From Stentor roeselii (taxonomy: Eukaryota > Ciliophora > Heterotrichea > Heterotrichida > Stentoridae), in assembly GCA_006503475.1 (NCBI GenBank), contig RSEH01000101.1, positions 1-64,000 on the forward strand: DNA of 64,000 bases, written 5' to 3'. The notes beneath the pieces are model-generated. The model was not told the origin of the DNA. It ran no database searches and worked only from the letters and a program-made list of their open reading frames with translations. Positions 30,649 to 39,671 of this stretch are shown here, one piece after another. Position numbers and translations under genes: made by a program. Position 1 is the stretch's first letter. The number at the start of each line of letters is the position of its first letter.

Positions 30649-31281
30649 TTATTTGTGAATGTGAATAAAAACTCGGGCTTTACCCCAGGACATTTCTTTA
30701 TGAAAAACTTCAAGAATAGACCAGCTGGACTTGTCAAGTCTTTTCGTTGTGCTGATGCCGATGGTCCCTTTGCGTAGGGGCTTATCACTGATTCTTTTCA
30801 TAAACTCTTCATCAAAACAAGTCGAATTTATGAAAAAAACATCGCAATCAGACCAGTCATATTCAAGAATATCAGAATTTACGAATTCCACCTGAGAAAA
30901 TCGATTTCTTCCAAGTTTTCTCTGAACTTTGCAGTACTTTTCTCGTAATTCTTCAGATATTCTGAATAAATCCGGTAACAGTTCAATTCCCGTACATCTC
31001 GAAAAATCATGAAGCAAAGCTGCAGCGATAACCGCCTTTCCTATTCCAGACCCCAGGTCATAAAACACTTCTCCTCCATTAAGCAAGTTTTTCTTTCGAA
31101 GAACTGAAAATATCTGAGAAAGGGCTGAAAAAAGAACTTCTCCATAAACGTGATTCGATTCCCAGGCAAGTTGTTCTCCAACAGTCACAGGAAATTTCAA
31201 GTCTAGCTTCGAGTAAATCGAAAACTTGAGCTGATCTGGAAAATCCTGATTGTTTAAAGAAGATTCTTCTTGTTCAATCAT
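30649..31281 (-). CDS. DOT1-like SAM-dependent methyltransferase
   Basis: 210 residues. It has the DOT1 core: ESNHVYGEVLFSALSQIF, then the SAM-binding motif I GEVFYDLGSGIGKAVIAA (70-87) and acidic CTGIELLPDL (96-105). VEFVNSDILEYDW carries the next acidic motif, and VFFINSTCFDEEFMKRI is at the place of the DOT1 IFVNNFAF substrate loop. DOT1 methylates histone H3 Lys79 in animals and fungi. In protists related small enzymes exist. Here the NNF loop reads NSTCF, so the substrate may differ. There is no lysine-rich DNA-binding tail. ATG 31281, divergent from the next gene by about 76 bp. Confidence 0.8.
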   Translation of the reverse strand: MIEQEESSLNNQDFPDQLKFSIYSKLDLKFPVTVGEQLAWESNHVYGEVLFSALSQIFSVLRKKNLLNGGEVFYDLGSGIGKAVIAAALLHDFSRCTGIELLPDLFRISEELREKYCKVQRKLGRNRFSQVEFVNSDILEYDWSDCDVFFINSTCFDEEFMKRISDKPLRKGTIGISTTKRLDKSSWSILEVFHKEMSWGKARVFIHIHK

Positions 31282-31357
31282 GAATTTTTATTTATAATTT
31301 TAAAAATAGCAGAAAATTTTAAGTCTTTAAAAAATTTTGATGAAAGTTTTAATAAAT

Positions 31358-32152
31358 ATGCAGTCATCATCAAGACCTAAGCATTTTCAGGAGCTGGCAC
31401 AATTGAGGGAAACGAAAGACTTTATTATTTCAGAGACTTTAAAAAAACAGAGAGAAAATCAGTCAATTTTTAATCAACTCGAGTCAGTCACTGAGGACTT
31501 GAAAGATCTGGAAAGTCTTTTAAGTACTCTTGATAGGAACTCTGAAGATTTTAAGCAACTTGAGCCAGAACTGAAACAATTGGAAGATGAAGTTAAAAGA
31601 CTTGAAACAAAAAAACAAGAAATTCTTGAAGAATCTGAAAGAAATAGAATGAAAGACCTTTGCAGTCAAATTGAATCAATTTATGAGTCAATTGAATCTT
31701 TTAGTTCTTCAGATTTTCGTAATCAGAAACTCGAGCCTTTCACAAAAGAAGAAAATTTACTTGAAATTAAGAAAAAAATCGATTTAAACAAGTCAAAAGT
31801 CCTGAAAAACGAGGAAGACCTGCTAAAAGAAACCCAAATCTTAGAAAATATCCAAAAAGACCTGATTTCTTTGATGAAAATGAAACTTGACAAAGAACTT
31901 GAAATCTCTATTTTGCTTAAAAGAGAAGAAAACGAGCAGAAAATGCATGACGAGCAGCTGGAAAGACTAAACTCTTTAAAAAAACTTCAAAACTCATCAA
32001 TAAACCCCGACTTTCACAACAAAATCCAAAAGAAAATCGAGTTATTCAGCAAAAGTCCTTCAGAGGTGTTAAAACCCGAAGAAAACCATTCAAAGACTTT
32101 GATTTTCACAGCTTTGACTCTCCTTGCATTGATTTTGTTAGTATATAATTAA
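31358..32152 (+). CDS. Tail-anchored coiled-coil protein
   Basis: 264 residues from the ATG at 31358 (an in-frame ATG at 31340 is possible; the one chosen follows AATAAAT as elsewhere). Almost entirely coiled coil, with runs of Leu/Glu/Lys heptads, and ends with a single hydrophobic helix, TLIFTALTLLALILLVYN, at the very C-terminus. That is a tail-anchor arrangement, as in SNARE-like or organelle tether proteins, with the coil in the cytosol. No family recognised. Its TAA is followed by a single base before the next ATG. Confidence 0.75.
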   Translation: MQSSSRPKHFQELAQLRETKDFIISETLKKQRENQSIFNQLESVTEDLKDLESLLSTLDRNSEDFKQLEPELKQLEDEVKRLETKKQEILEESERNRMKDLCSQIESIYESIESFSSSDFRNQKLEPFTKEENLLEIKKKIDLNKSKVLKNEEDLLKETQILENIQKDLISLMKMKLDKELEISILLKREENEQKMHDEQLERLNSLKKLQNSSINPDFHNKIQKKIELFSKSPSEVLKPEENHSKTLIFTALTLLALILLVYN

Positions 32153-32153
32153 A

Positions 32154-32444
32154 ATGGAAGCGGGCGATTTCACAGACTGGACGAAAATCCCTTTTTTACC
32201 AATAAACATAAAATTCACAACATTTTACGTAGACTTCGACTGTTCATCGGGTGAATGGAAGAAACAAGGCATCATTGAAAGCAGCGAGTCTCCAGAAATC
32301 CGTCAAATTAACGAAGAAATCGAAAACATCCGAATAAAAAACGACATCCTCCTCGACATGTTGACAGTGAAAGACCTCGACCTGATCGAAGCCCAGAAGT
32401 TAAAAAAAGAACTAGAAGACCTAGTAGCCCGTAGTGACACTTGA
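32154..32444 (+). CDS. Small conserved-looking protein of unknown function
   Basis: 96 residues. The first half is beta-like with aromatic residues (WTKIPFLPINIKFTTFYVDF); the second half is an amphipathic helix (EIRQINEEIENIRIK, then LKKELEDLVARSD). No family recognised. It starts one base after the previous stop codon, and its TGA lies 4 bp from the stop of the converging TBC gene. Confidence 0.65.
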   Translation: MEAGDFTDWTKIPFLPINIKFTTFYVDFDCSSGEWKKQGIIESSESPEIRQINEEIENIRIKNDILLDMLTVKDLDLIEAQKLKKELEDLVARSDT

Positions 32445-32448
32445 TTAA

Positions 32449-33891
32449 TTAGTTAATATTTAATTCTTCATATTCAATTGGAAACTCTTTCATCACCTGA
32501 CATTTGATGCTATAGATCATGTCCACAGCTTGTTGAAACTTGTACTCATCATAAGCTTTCCTTTGTAACCCTTACACCGTGATCAGTTCGTCAATGAACT
32601 CAATTGCTGACTTCATCGTGGTCAGGATGTCTTTATTATAAATCTCCTCAGGTGCCTCGATAGTCATCAATACTGACTCATCCGCTTTGTAGTCATTCGG
32701 GTTCATCATGCGCAGGGCCATGTTGATGATAACGAAGACGTCTTCAACTGGAGGAAACTTGAAAAGTCTTCTTAAGATTGCGAAGTGGTCAGAGTGCAAG
32801 ACTAAGTAACGAGTACTGAAAGAACCGACGAACTTTATCATGGCCACACACATGTAGTCCAGTAAAACCATTCCACTTTCATCGTCTGAACTCGCCAGCA
32901 GCGCGTCCCAGATGATAAGAACGTCGTGCATGTTGAATTCACGAGTTAACATACATCGTAACCATCTTTGAAGGTACATCTGAGGCTCGATTTTTTCTTT
33001 TTCTAAATAAGTGTAAAGGTCTGGCTCGAAGGTTTTTAATAAAGTGTGGTGAATTATGTGAGACCTTCTTAGAATAGGAGAAACGTTTGAGTCTTTACTT
33101 TTGTCTATTCCTACTAAGTCGTTTTTGTGCTTTTCTACTTCCCAGGTAAATAAATCGGTTTTTTTACCTTTAAAGGCCGGGCGGGTCATTACAGGACTGA
33201 ACAAGTCACGAACTCCGCGGTCCATGATTTTATCAAAGCACCAGAAAAGGTCAGCTTCTAGATCTTTTTTATTTACTAAAAACTTCAGCAGGTTTTGATT
33301 TCTTTCAGAAATCCCTTCGAAGTCATCAGGTAAGTCACAATAAGCCACATAAACTAAAATTCCTAACAAGTCATTCATTCCTTGTTTATATCCAAGTTTC
33401 GGGTTTTCCTTTGCCCAGATGAATAAAATATTTGTCATCATCTGTTTGACTTCATTTAAGGTAAATAGTGTTTTATCTTGATAAGTTCTGTCAATATCGA
33501 GTTTTATCACGCTTTTCAATGAGTTGTCAGTATGGAAGTTGTTCCAAGGGTTCTACTTGTAACTTACTTCAGAAGCTGAAGACAAAGGGTTGAAAATAAG
33601 AGGGTCTAAATGGTCCAGGTTGAGTTTCTGCTTATTTCTTACTGACAAACTCTGAACCTTTTCTAAGTACTTCTTCCGCAGGTCCTCCACTTGAATAACC
33701 CAGTCCTCTGCACGTCCTTTACTCGGCAGCAGGTCTAAAAAAACCCTCCAACTCAAGAACCTGTTTTTAATCGAGACAAGGTGGCCTTCAAGTGCAAGAA
33801 TCTTCAAATTATTCGGTTCTTTCATACAAAATAAACTTTCAAACAACGCTGGAGAGCCTTTAAGTTCAGGAGGAACTAGTTCTTCTTCCAT
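32449..33891 (-). CDS. TBC domain Rab GTPase-activating protein
   Basis: 470 residues from three exons with two 15-nt introns (33553-33567 and 32561-32575). TBC proteins speed GTP hydrolysis on Rab GTPases and so switch off membrane-traffic steps. The conserved pieces are present: the SWRVFLDLLP start, LDIDRTYQDKTLFT (TBC IxxDxxRT, here with Tyr and Gln after Arg-Thr), and LGYKQGMNDLLG (YxQGMN), where Arg and Gln are the catalytic fingers. The best general match is the TBC1D5-like branch, a retromer-linked Rab7 GAP. After the second intron it ends with a short helix and TAA at 32449. ATG 33891, 8 bp after the ALDH stop. Confidence 0.88.
32561..32575 (-). other. 15-nt intron, second of the TBC gene
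   Basis: Minus strand GTAAGGGTTACAAAG, adenine at position 10. Joins ELITV to KAYDEYKFQQAVDMIY. Confidence 0.85.
33553..33567 (-). other. 15-nt intron, first of the TBC gene
   Basis: Minus strand GTAAGTTACAAGTAG, adenine at position 10, phase 0. Joins LSSASE to NPWNNFHTD, matching the usual NPLS-NPWxxFF of TBC1D5-type proteins. Confidence 0.95.
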
Positions 33892-33899
33892 TATTTTAT

Positions 33900-35435
33900 C
33901 TAAGAAATGTTAAACTGGACTCCTTGTGCAAGGCTTAAAGTTGTTGAAAAGTTAATCGCGCAGGTACTTCTTCGCATGTATTGCTTCCAAGAATCACTTC
34001 CTGACTCTCGACCTTCTCCTGTTTCTTTTTCGCCGCCGAAGGCTCCACCGATTTCAGCTCCTGAAGTTGCCATGTTCACGTTCACCAAACCACAGTCGCT
34101 TCCGTTTGGACCTAACCATTGCCACATGTTTCGCATGTTCATTGTGAAAAGACCTGAACTCAAACCTTGAGGAACTTCGTTGTTTATCGAAATCGCCTCT
34201 TCTAAGGTACTGAATTTTAGCAGGTAGAGGATTGGAACGAATAGCTCTTCTTTTACTATTGGAGCGTTGTGGTTTATTTCTACTATTGTTGGCTCCACGA
34301 AGAAACCTGGACCTTCGATTACTTTACCACCTCTTAAAATAACTCCACCCTGTGATTTAATAGTTTCAATTCCATCAGTAAACTCTTTAACAGCGGCCTT
34401 AGTATGTAAAGGTCCCATTAAATTACTCGAGTCAAGAGGATCTCCAATCTTAACAGTATTATAAGCAGACAAAAGTCTATCTTTAAACGAATCATACAAG
34501 CTTTCATGTAGCAAGAGCCTTCTCAAGCTAGTACATCTTTGCCCAGCAGTTCCAACAGCAGCGAAAACACAAGACCTAAGCGCGATTTCAACATCCGCAT
34601 CATCCATGACAATAGCAGCATTATTTCCGCCAAGTTCCAAAATAGTCCTTCCAAATCGATCATGAACGACTCTAGAGACATGTCTTCCAATAGAAGTGCT
34701 TCCAGTGAACGAAAGAAGCCTGACTCGATGATCAGCCATAAGAGCTTCTCCCACAGAGCCCCCAGGTCCGACGACCATTGTGATGATTCCTTCAGGATAC
34801 CCGTTCCTCACAAAGACTTCACTGATGATCCTAGTGACCGCGACTGAGATAAGTGAAGTCGAGCTAGCACCTTTCCAAATCACACAATTTCCACAGACTA
34901 AAGCAATTGCAAGGTTCCAGCCATAAACAGCAGCAGGGAAGTTAAATGCTGAAATGACTCCAACAACACCCAGAGGGTTCCAAACTTCCATCAACACATG
35001 TTTCGCTCTTTCAGAAGGTAAAATTTTTCCTTCCAGTTGACGACTGAGTCCTAAGGCATAGTCACAAATATCAATAAACTCCTGAATTTCTCCAAGACCT
35101 TCACTTAGGATTTTTCCCATCACAAGAGAAACCAACTTGCCCAAAGGTTCTTTTTTCGCTCTTAGAGCTTCTCCTATTTGACGGATTATCTCTCCTCTTA
35201 CTGGCGTCGGGGTGTTCATCCAAACATGCTTCGCCTGTTCAGCTTTAGAAAGGCAAGTCTCTAGTTCTTCCACTGTTGATTGCTTGACAAGGCCAATGGT
35301 TTTCCCTGTTGTTGGGTTTAAACATGGAATCTCACTGCCATTGCCTGACCATTGCCCATGAAAACATCCGAAACTCACTTTTTCCAAACCGAGTTCTGAA
35401 AGAAAGGGGTAGTCGTCAAAAGTGACCTCTGCCAT
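33900..35435 (-). CDS. ALDH7A1: Alpha-aminoadipic semialdehyde dehydrogenase (antiquitin)
   Basis: 511 residues, the exact size of cytosolic ALDH7A1. It oxidises alpha-aminoadipic semialdehyde to alpha-aminoadipate with NAD in lysine breakdown and also clears other aldehydes. Catalytic Cys301 is in TAGQRCTS and the general base Glu267 in ILELGGNNA; the oxyanion Asn is in SAFNFPAAVYGWN. The motif LSFTGSTSIG binds NAD. FLSELGLEKVSFGCFHGQW at the start and the SGAEIGGAFGGEKETGEGRE stretch near the end are typical of family 7. No mitochondrial presequence is visible. It ends TAA and sits 8 bp before the TBC gene on the same strand. Confidence 0.96.
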   Translation of the reverse strand: MAEVTFDDYPFLSELGLEKVSFGCFHGQWSGNGSEIPCLNPTTGKTIGLVKQSTVEELETCLSKAEQAKHVWMNTPTPVRGEIIRQIGEALRAKKEPLGKLVSLVMGKILSEGLGEIQEFIDICDYALGLSRQLEGKILPSERAKHVLMEVWNPLGVVGVISAFNFPAAVYGWNLAIALVCGNCVIWKGASSTSLISVAVTRIISEVFVRNGYPEGIITMVVGPGGSVGEALMADHRVRLLSFTGSTSIGRHVSRVVHDRFGRTILELGGNNAAIVMDDADVEIALRSCVFAAVGTAGQRCTSLRRLLLHESLYDSFKDRLLSAYNTVKIGDPLDSSNLMGPLHTKAAVKEFTDGIETIKSQGGVILRGGKVIEGPGFFVEPTIVEINHNAPIVKEELFVPILYLLKFSTLEEAISINNEVPQGLSSGLFTMNMRNMWQWLGPNGSDCGLVNVNMATSGAEIGGAFGGEKETGEGRESGSDSWKQYMRRSTCAINFSTTLSLAQGVQFNIS

Positions 35436-35489
35436 TTAATTATTGGACCACATTTTTTCGATGTTGGGAAAGTATTGAGAATGGATTTA

Positions 35490-36992
35490 TTACCAGTCTG
35501 TTGCCACCCGTCTTAAACCGTTTTTAGCGCCTTCCCAAGTGCTGAAGTCGATTGGGTAGAGCTTTTTTGACCCGTCCATTCTGATTGGAACCAGAAGTTT
35601 TGAAGGGTTTTTTACGACAAATAAAAACTTGCTTGAACTTTCTTCTCTTTGCGCTTCTGGCATTAGGTCCTTGTACTGCTCGCTTGAGATAACATCTACA
35701 AGTTCAACTCTTCCGATAAGGACTCCAGTTGGATAAACTGAAGGAAAATCAGGGGAGGTTCTATTGTTTCTTGAAAAAAGAGACTTGTACTGGTTCTCAA
35801 CAACTTCGATTTCTTCAGCAGTGACTTTTTTTCCACCTGCATGAATCCACAAGGGTCCTCGGAAGTCAGTAGACCATTCCCGGCCTTCGAACCTTTTGAA
35901 GCCTAAAACAAGTAAAGAAGCCCAAGGCTGATGCATTGTCATACACATTCTTTTATCTTCACTTTCAGCAAAGACTAAAGCTTCAAACCTGACAGGTCTT
36001 GGAAGGGCTTCTTCAAGTTGAGAGAACGGGTCTTCATTTTGAATGACTGAAAAAACTGCAGGTCGAGGACGGGCTAAAGAACAAGAAGGAAGATTTTCAA
36101 TAATTGACTGTAAAATCTTAGAAGGACCTGCAGGCAGGTCCTTATTCGCCTGGATTCCTTTCGATGCTTGAGTGAAGAATTTTTGTGCATCTTCTTTATT
36201 CGCTTTCTGGTTTTTTTCAATGAGCGTTGCAGAGCCGACATCGACAGAGACACTTGCATTGTTAAGGTTAACACTGAGATTTATAAGTCTTTTGGCCTCT
36301 TCCACTCTTTTCTGCTGTTCAAGTAACTTTTGCGTTGCTTTTTCTCGGTCTTCCACGCTGAGCCAGGTGTTGTTGGAGATGTCGAACCAGTCGTTTTGGT
36401 CGTCGATCACTGCAAGTCTTTCTTCTGTGTTTCTGTCGTAGTCGATTAGCTTGTCTTTGTGCTTGATTGCTTGAATCAAAGAGCTTTTATCGGGGAGTGA
36501 ACCTGGGACCTGCCCTTTGGCGACGACGAGATGTCCACAGAAGAGGCAGGAGCCTCTTCCTTCTGCTGCACAGACGATTTTTCCGCAGGCTAAACAGTTT
36601 CCTACTAGTTCGTGTTCTCGCGCCATGCAGTAACAGATCTTTTTCTCGGTAAAAGTAGAGGATTTTAACTCTTTTGAGATTTTTTCAAGGTTTTTCTTGC
36701 TGAATTCTACTCGGACTTCTTTTGAACGCTTTGGGGGCTTTTTTAAAAAACGCTTTTCTATGAAGGAATCGATGAAGTTCAGCTTGTGGTTACGGGTTAG
36801 AAGGGTTGACTGGGAATGGTTGTCTAGGTCTTGGATTAGACCTAAGGTTTGCTCGAGTTCTGACCGGGCCTCATCAGAATTCTCAATGTTTAAAATATAG
36901 CAAGTTATTTGTTCTATCACTGCAGGTTCCATAGTGGCTCTAAGAAAGTCGCTCATTGACTTTTTAGTCCAATTACGAAGCTCCTCAGTCAT
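35490..36992 (-). CDS. TRIP4: Activating signal cointegrator 1 (TRIP4/ASC-1)
   Basis: 500 residues. TRIP4 is part of the ASC-1 complex with ASCC1-3, which splits collided ribosomes and coactivates transcription. A helical N-terminus resembling the family is followed by a zinc finger, CYCMAREHELVGNCLACGK to CLFCG (120-152), the compact C-x-C/C-x-x-C cluster of ASC-1. Then come a helical linker and a C-terminal ASCH domain (about 350-480) with MHQPWASLLVLGFKRFEGR, a beta-barrel that binds RNA. Proteins of this type are usually about 580 residues, so the linker is shorter. ATG 36992, 8 bp after the upstream stop; TAA 35490. Confidence 0.93.
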   Translation of the reverse strand: MTEELRNWTKKSMSDFLRATMEPAVIEQITCYILNIENSDEARSELEQTLGLIQDLDNHSQSTLLTRNHKLNFIDSFIEKRFLKKPPKRSKEVRVEFSKKNLEKISKELKSSTFTEKKICYCMAREHELVGNCLACGKIVCAAEGRGSCLFCGHLVVAKGQVPGSLPDKSSLIQAIKHKDKLIDYDRNTEERLAVIDDQNDWFDISNNTWLSVEDREKATQKLLEQQKRVEEAKRLINLSVNLNNASVSVDVGSATLIEKNQKANKEDAQKFFTQASKGIQANKDLPAGPSKILQSIIENLPSCSLARPRPAVFSVIQNEDPFSQLEEALPRPVRFEALVFAESEDKRMCMTMHQPWASLLVLGFKRFEGREWSTDFRGPLWIHAGGKKVTAEEIEVVENQYKSLFSRNNRTSPDFPSVYPTGVLIGRVELVDVISSEQYKDLMPEAQREESSSKFLFVVKNPSKLLVPIRMDGSKKLYPIDFSTWEGAKNGLRRVATDW

Positions 36993-37000
36993 TTTTATTA

Positions 37001-37978
37001 CTAATAAACTCTATTTCCACATCGCCGGGGACTCAAAAATAAAAAGTCTTCAGTACAGGACCTCATTCGTGGCTGATTTAACAATGGTGAAGAAGGTTCA
37101 GTACAAATTTGCTCTTTCGCTTGGGGCTGTTTATTAAAAATATCTTTAATCTTCCCAGAAATTTTTTCATTTGTTTTCGAGTCCTTCAACAACAAAATAA
37201 TAAAATTTTTCTCTTTTTCAACAGTCTTCTTGTAAAGTCTTAAATAATTCTGTTTGATTCTAAAAAGCTTCATCATCGAAATACACTTTTCCAGTACAAC
37301 TCTTACAATATTTTTTCTCATTTGCTCAAAAAATGCGAAGTTTCTCAGAAGTTTTCGCTGTTGAAGTACAATGCGAATATTTTTCCTCACAACAAAGCCT
37401 TTAAAAAAGGCTTGAATTTTGACAGCCTCCTTATTCATTTTTAGTATTTTTTCTTCTTTGAGTCTCTCAACAACTTTCTTTTGCCAGAATTTTTTCCAGT
37501 GAAATTGGATTTTTCTTGCGGCTTTTTCAAATATGAAGTCCTGCTGTTTGAACTTTCTGACGATTAAAACGCGTTTCCACCAAGAAGCGATTTTTTGGGC
37601 AGATTTGAGTTTTAATGCTTGGATTGCTTTTTTTTTTGCTTTTGTTTCGAGTTTCTCTTCACTGAGGGTGCGGATGTCATTTTGGGTAAATTTAATTTTG
37701 TATTGTCTTTGAAGGGATTTTATGGTGTTGATTCGAGACTTGATTGAAGAGACTTTGATTGCGATTAGATCTTTTTCTTGAATGCAGAGGGTTTTTAAAG
37801 TCTCCAGATGGGTGAAGGTTGGCTTTTCGGGTGTTTTTGATGTTTTTTTGTTGACTGAAAAGTTAAAGTGTGTGTTTTGGGGGTTGACTGGAAACCTGAT
37901 GCGAGAAAGACTGTTTCTACCGGACTTGAGTTTAGGTAAAATCATTATCTTTCGGTTTGGGTTGGGAGTAAGAATCAT
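37001..37978 (-). CDS. IQ-motif protein
   Basis: 325 residues, strongly basic. It has IQ-type calmodulin-binding segments: AARKIQFHWKKFWQKK and AVKIQAFFKGFVVRKN, with Ile-Gln at the expected places, and a possible third (KIASWWKRVLIVRKF). Lys/Arg-rich helices surround them. A flanking sequence of EEKLETKAKKKAIQ suggests coiled coil. Ciliates have many such cytoskeletal proteins. No further domain. ATG 37978; TAA 37001. Confidence 0.75.
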   Translation of the reverse strand: MILTPNPNRKIMILPKLKSGRNSLSRIRFPVNPQNTHFNFSVNKKTSKTPEKPTFTHLETLKTLCIQEKDLIAIKVSSIKSRINTIKSLQRQYKIKFTQNDIRTLSEEKLETKAKKKAIQALKLKSAQKIASWWKRVLIVRKFKQQDFIFEKAARKIQFHWKKFWQKKVVERLKEEKILKMNKEAVKIQAFFKGFVVRKNIRIVLQQRKLLRNFAFFEQMRKNIVRVVLEKCISMMKLFRIKQNYLRLYKKTVEKEKNFIILLLKDSKTNEKISGKIKDIFNKQPQAKEQICTEPSSPLLNQPRMRSCTEDFLFLSPRRCGNRVY

Positions 37979-38078
37979 TTTATATTGAAATAGAGATTTA
38001 CAAAATTCTTAAATCAGATGAAAATGAAATTAAGCCATTCATATAAATTCTCTAATACTTTTAATTCCTTTAATAAAT

Positions 38079-39113
38079 ATGCCTGTCCGCACACTGAAAA
38101 CCAAAAAAGTGGTTCCAAGGATCAAAGTTTGTTATTCTGAAGCTACAGCTTGTTTAGATAAACTGGAATTCAATAATTCATCTAGTTTACTTGAAATAGT
38201 TCTCGAAATTTTTGCAATTCAAAAACCCGTGAACATCATCAAAGACTTCTTCTTCCTCACCTACACTACCGGATTGATTTACACTACCTTCTATCCAAAC
38301 CCATCATCTACAAAACTAGAGTCATTAAAAGAGATACTCCTTTCACTCCTCCAGCTTCATTACAAAGAAAAACCAGTGGCTCAAAACACTCCAACAATCC
38401 AACAGTCCCAAGAGTTAGTCCTAAGCATTCGAAAAGACCTCCAACCATTAACACCTCATCCTATTCCAAAACTAACCTGCTACTCCTTCCTAACCCACAT
38501 GATTCCACGTTTAAACCCCGACCTGCTATGTTTCGCTTTGAAAAACATAGAAAAGATCAACAAGATGCAGAACGTTTTCACAGTACTTTTGAATGAATCC
38601 GCACCATATTTACCCGATGTGCTTACAAAACCGGCTTTTCTCGTCCTTGACCTCGACGAGACCTTAGTCCACTTCGACAAAGGAAGATTTCTTATAAGGC
38701 CAGGGTGCTGCGAGTTTATAAAGAAAGTTTCTTTAAACTTCGAGTTGGTTTTGTTCACATCAGCTGAAGATTCATATGCGAATTCAGCCCTTCGAGTCAT
38801 AGACCCGGAATATCTCATAAAATTTCGCCTTTATCGACAGAACTTGATATTAGATAAAGGAACACCTGTGAAAGACTTAAGGGTTTTAGGAAAAAATCTG
38901 AAAAACATGATCATTGTTGATGACCGAAGAACGAATTTCAGACTTCAACCTGAAAATGCAATCAAAATAACACCCTGGGTCGGAGATGAAAGTGATCGAG
39001 AATTGGTGAAGCTGGCTTATTTGTTGCAGTATATTTTGGATGTATCACCTTTGGACCTTGTCAGAGGCTTACAGCTGTACAAAGAAGACTGTGAGAAAGA
39101 TACTAATTTATAG
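38079..39113 (+). CDS. FCP1/SCP-type (NIF) protein phosphatase
   Basis: 344 residues. Residues 180-335 are an FCP homology domain: FLVLDLDETLVHFDK (187-201) holds the two catalytic Asp of DxDxT, RPGCCEFIKKVSLNFELVLFTSA the next haloacid-dehalogenase motif, and KNMIIVDDRRTNFRLQPENAI the last. Relatives dephosphorylate the RNA polymerase II tail (SCP), or act on nuclear-envelope lipins (Dullard); the sequence does not decide which. The N-terminal 170 residues are helical without a known domain, and DVSPLDLVRGL closes the domain. ATG follows TTTAATAA. TAG ends it. Confidence 0.88.
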   Translation: MPVRTLKTKKVVPRIKVCYSEATACLDKLEFNNSSSLLEIVLEIFAIQKPVNIIKDFFFLTYTTGLIYTTFYPNPSSTKLESLKEILLSLLQLHYKEKPVAQNTPTIQQSQELVLSIRKDLQPLTPHPIPKLTCYSFLTHMIPRLNPDLLCFALKNIEKINKMQNVFTVLLNESAPYLPDVLTKPAFLVLDLDETLVHFDKGRFLIRPGCCEFIKKVSLNFELVLFTSAEDSYANSALRVIDPEYLIKFRLYRQNLILDKGTPVKDLRVLGKNLKNMIIVDDRRTNFRLQPENAIKITPWVGDESDRELVKLAYLLQYILDVSPLDLVRGLQLYKEDCEKDTNL

Positions 39114-39671
39114 GTAACTTTAAATTATGTGATTATTGGATGTTTTAAGATTTAGTTTTTTTCGGGAACTTTAGAGATTTCAATATCGAAATGTTTAATT
39201 TACTTAGATAAATTCATCATGGCTGACTTTAGTTTTTTTTTGAAAATGAAGGTTCCACTATGGAGGGTTGAGGTTCTAATTCTTTCAATATTTATTTTTG
39301 ATTATAGGTATGATATCTGTATCAAGGTCTTTTTATTAGGATTTGAGTGAATAGATGTGAGGTCTTGTTTTTCTTGTAGGTTTAGTTGTCACAGCTTAGA
39401 TTGAGTATAAGAAAGAGTTTCTTCATTAAGTTAAAAATTAAGGAATTCTGATTCAGTCTTGCTGATACTTCTTGAATTGACAATCGTTTGAAATCGACAT
39501 AAAAAAGTTATTAATTTTATATCTTGTAATCTTTAATTTCTAATAACTCCTATATTTTCCAAAGATTACCAAAAGAATATTGTATTTAAGCTCGATACAA
39601 AAATGCCTAAAAATCCACCTTTCTAAGCAAAAATCTTAAAATCCCTTAAATCCTGCCTAAAAACTCAATCC
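39114..39671. other. Intergenic region between convergent genes
   Basis: 558 bp, unusually long for this dense block; AT-rich, with no gene or repeat recognised. Confidence 0.4.
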
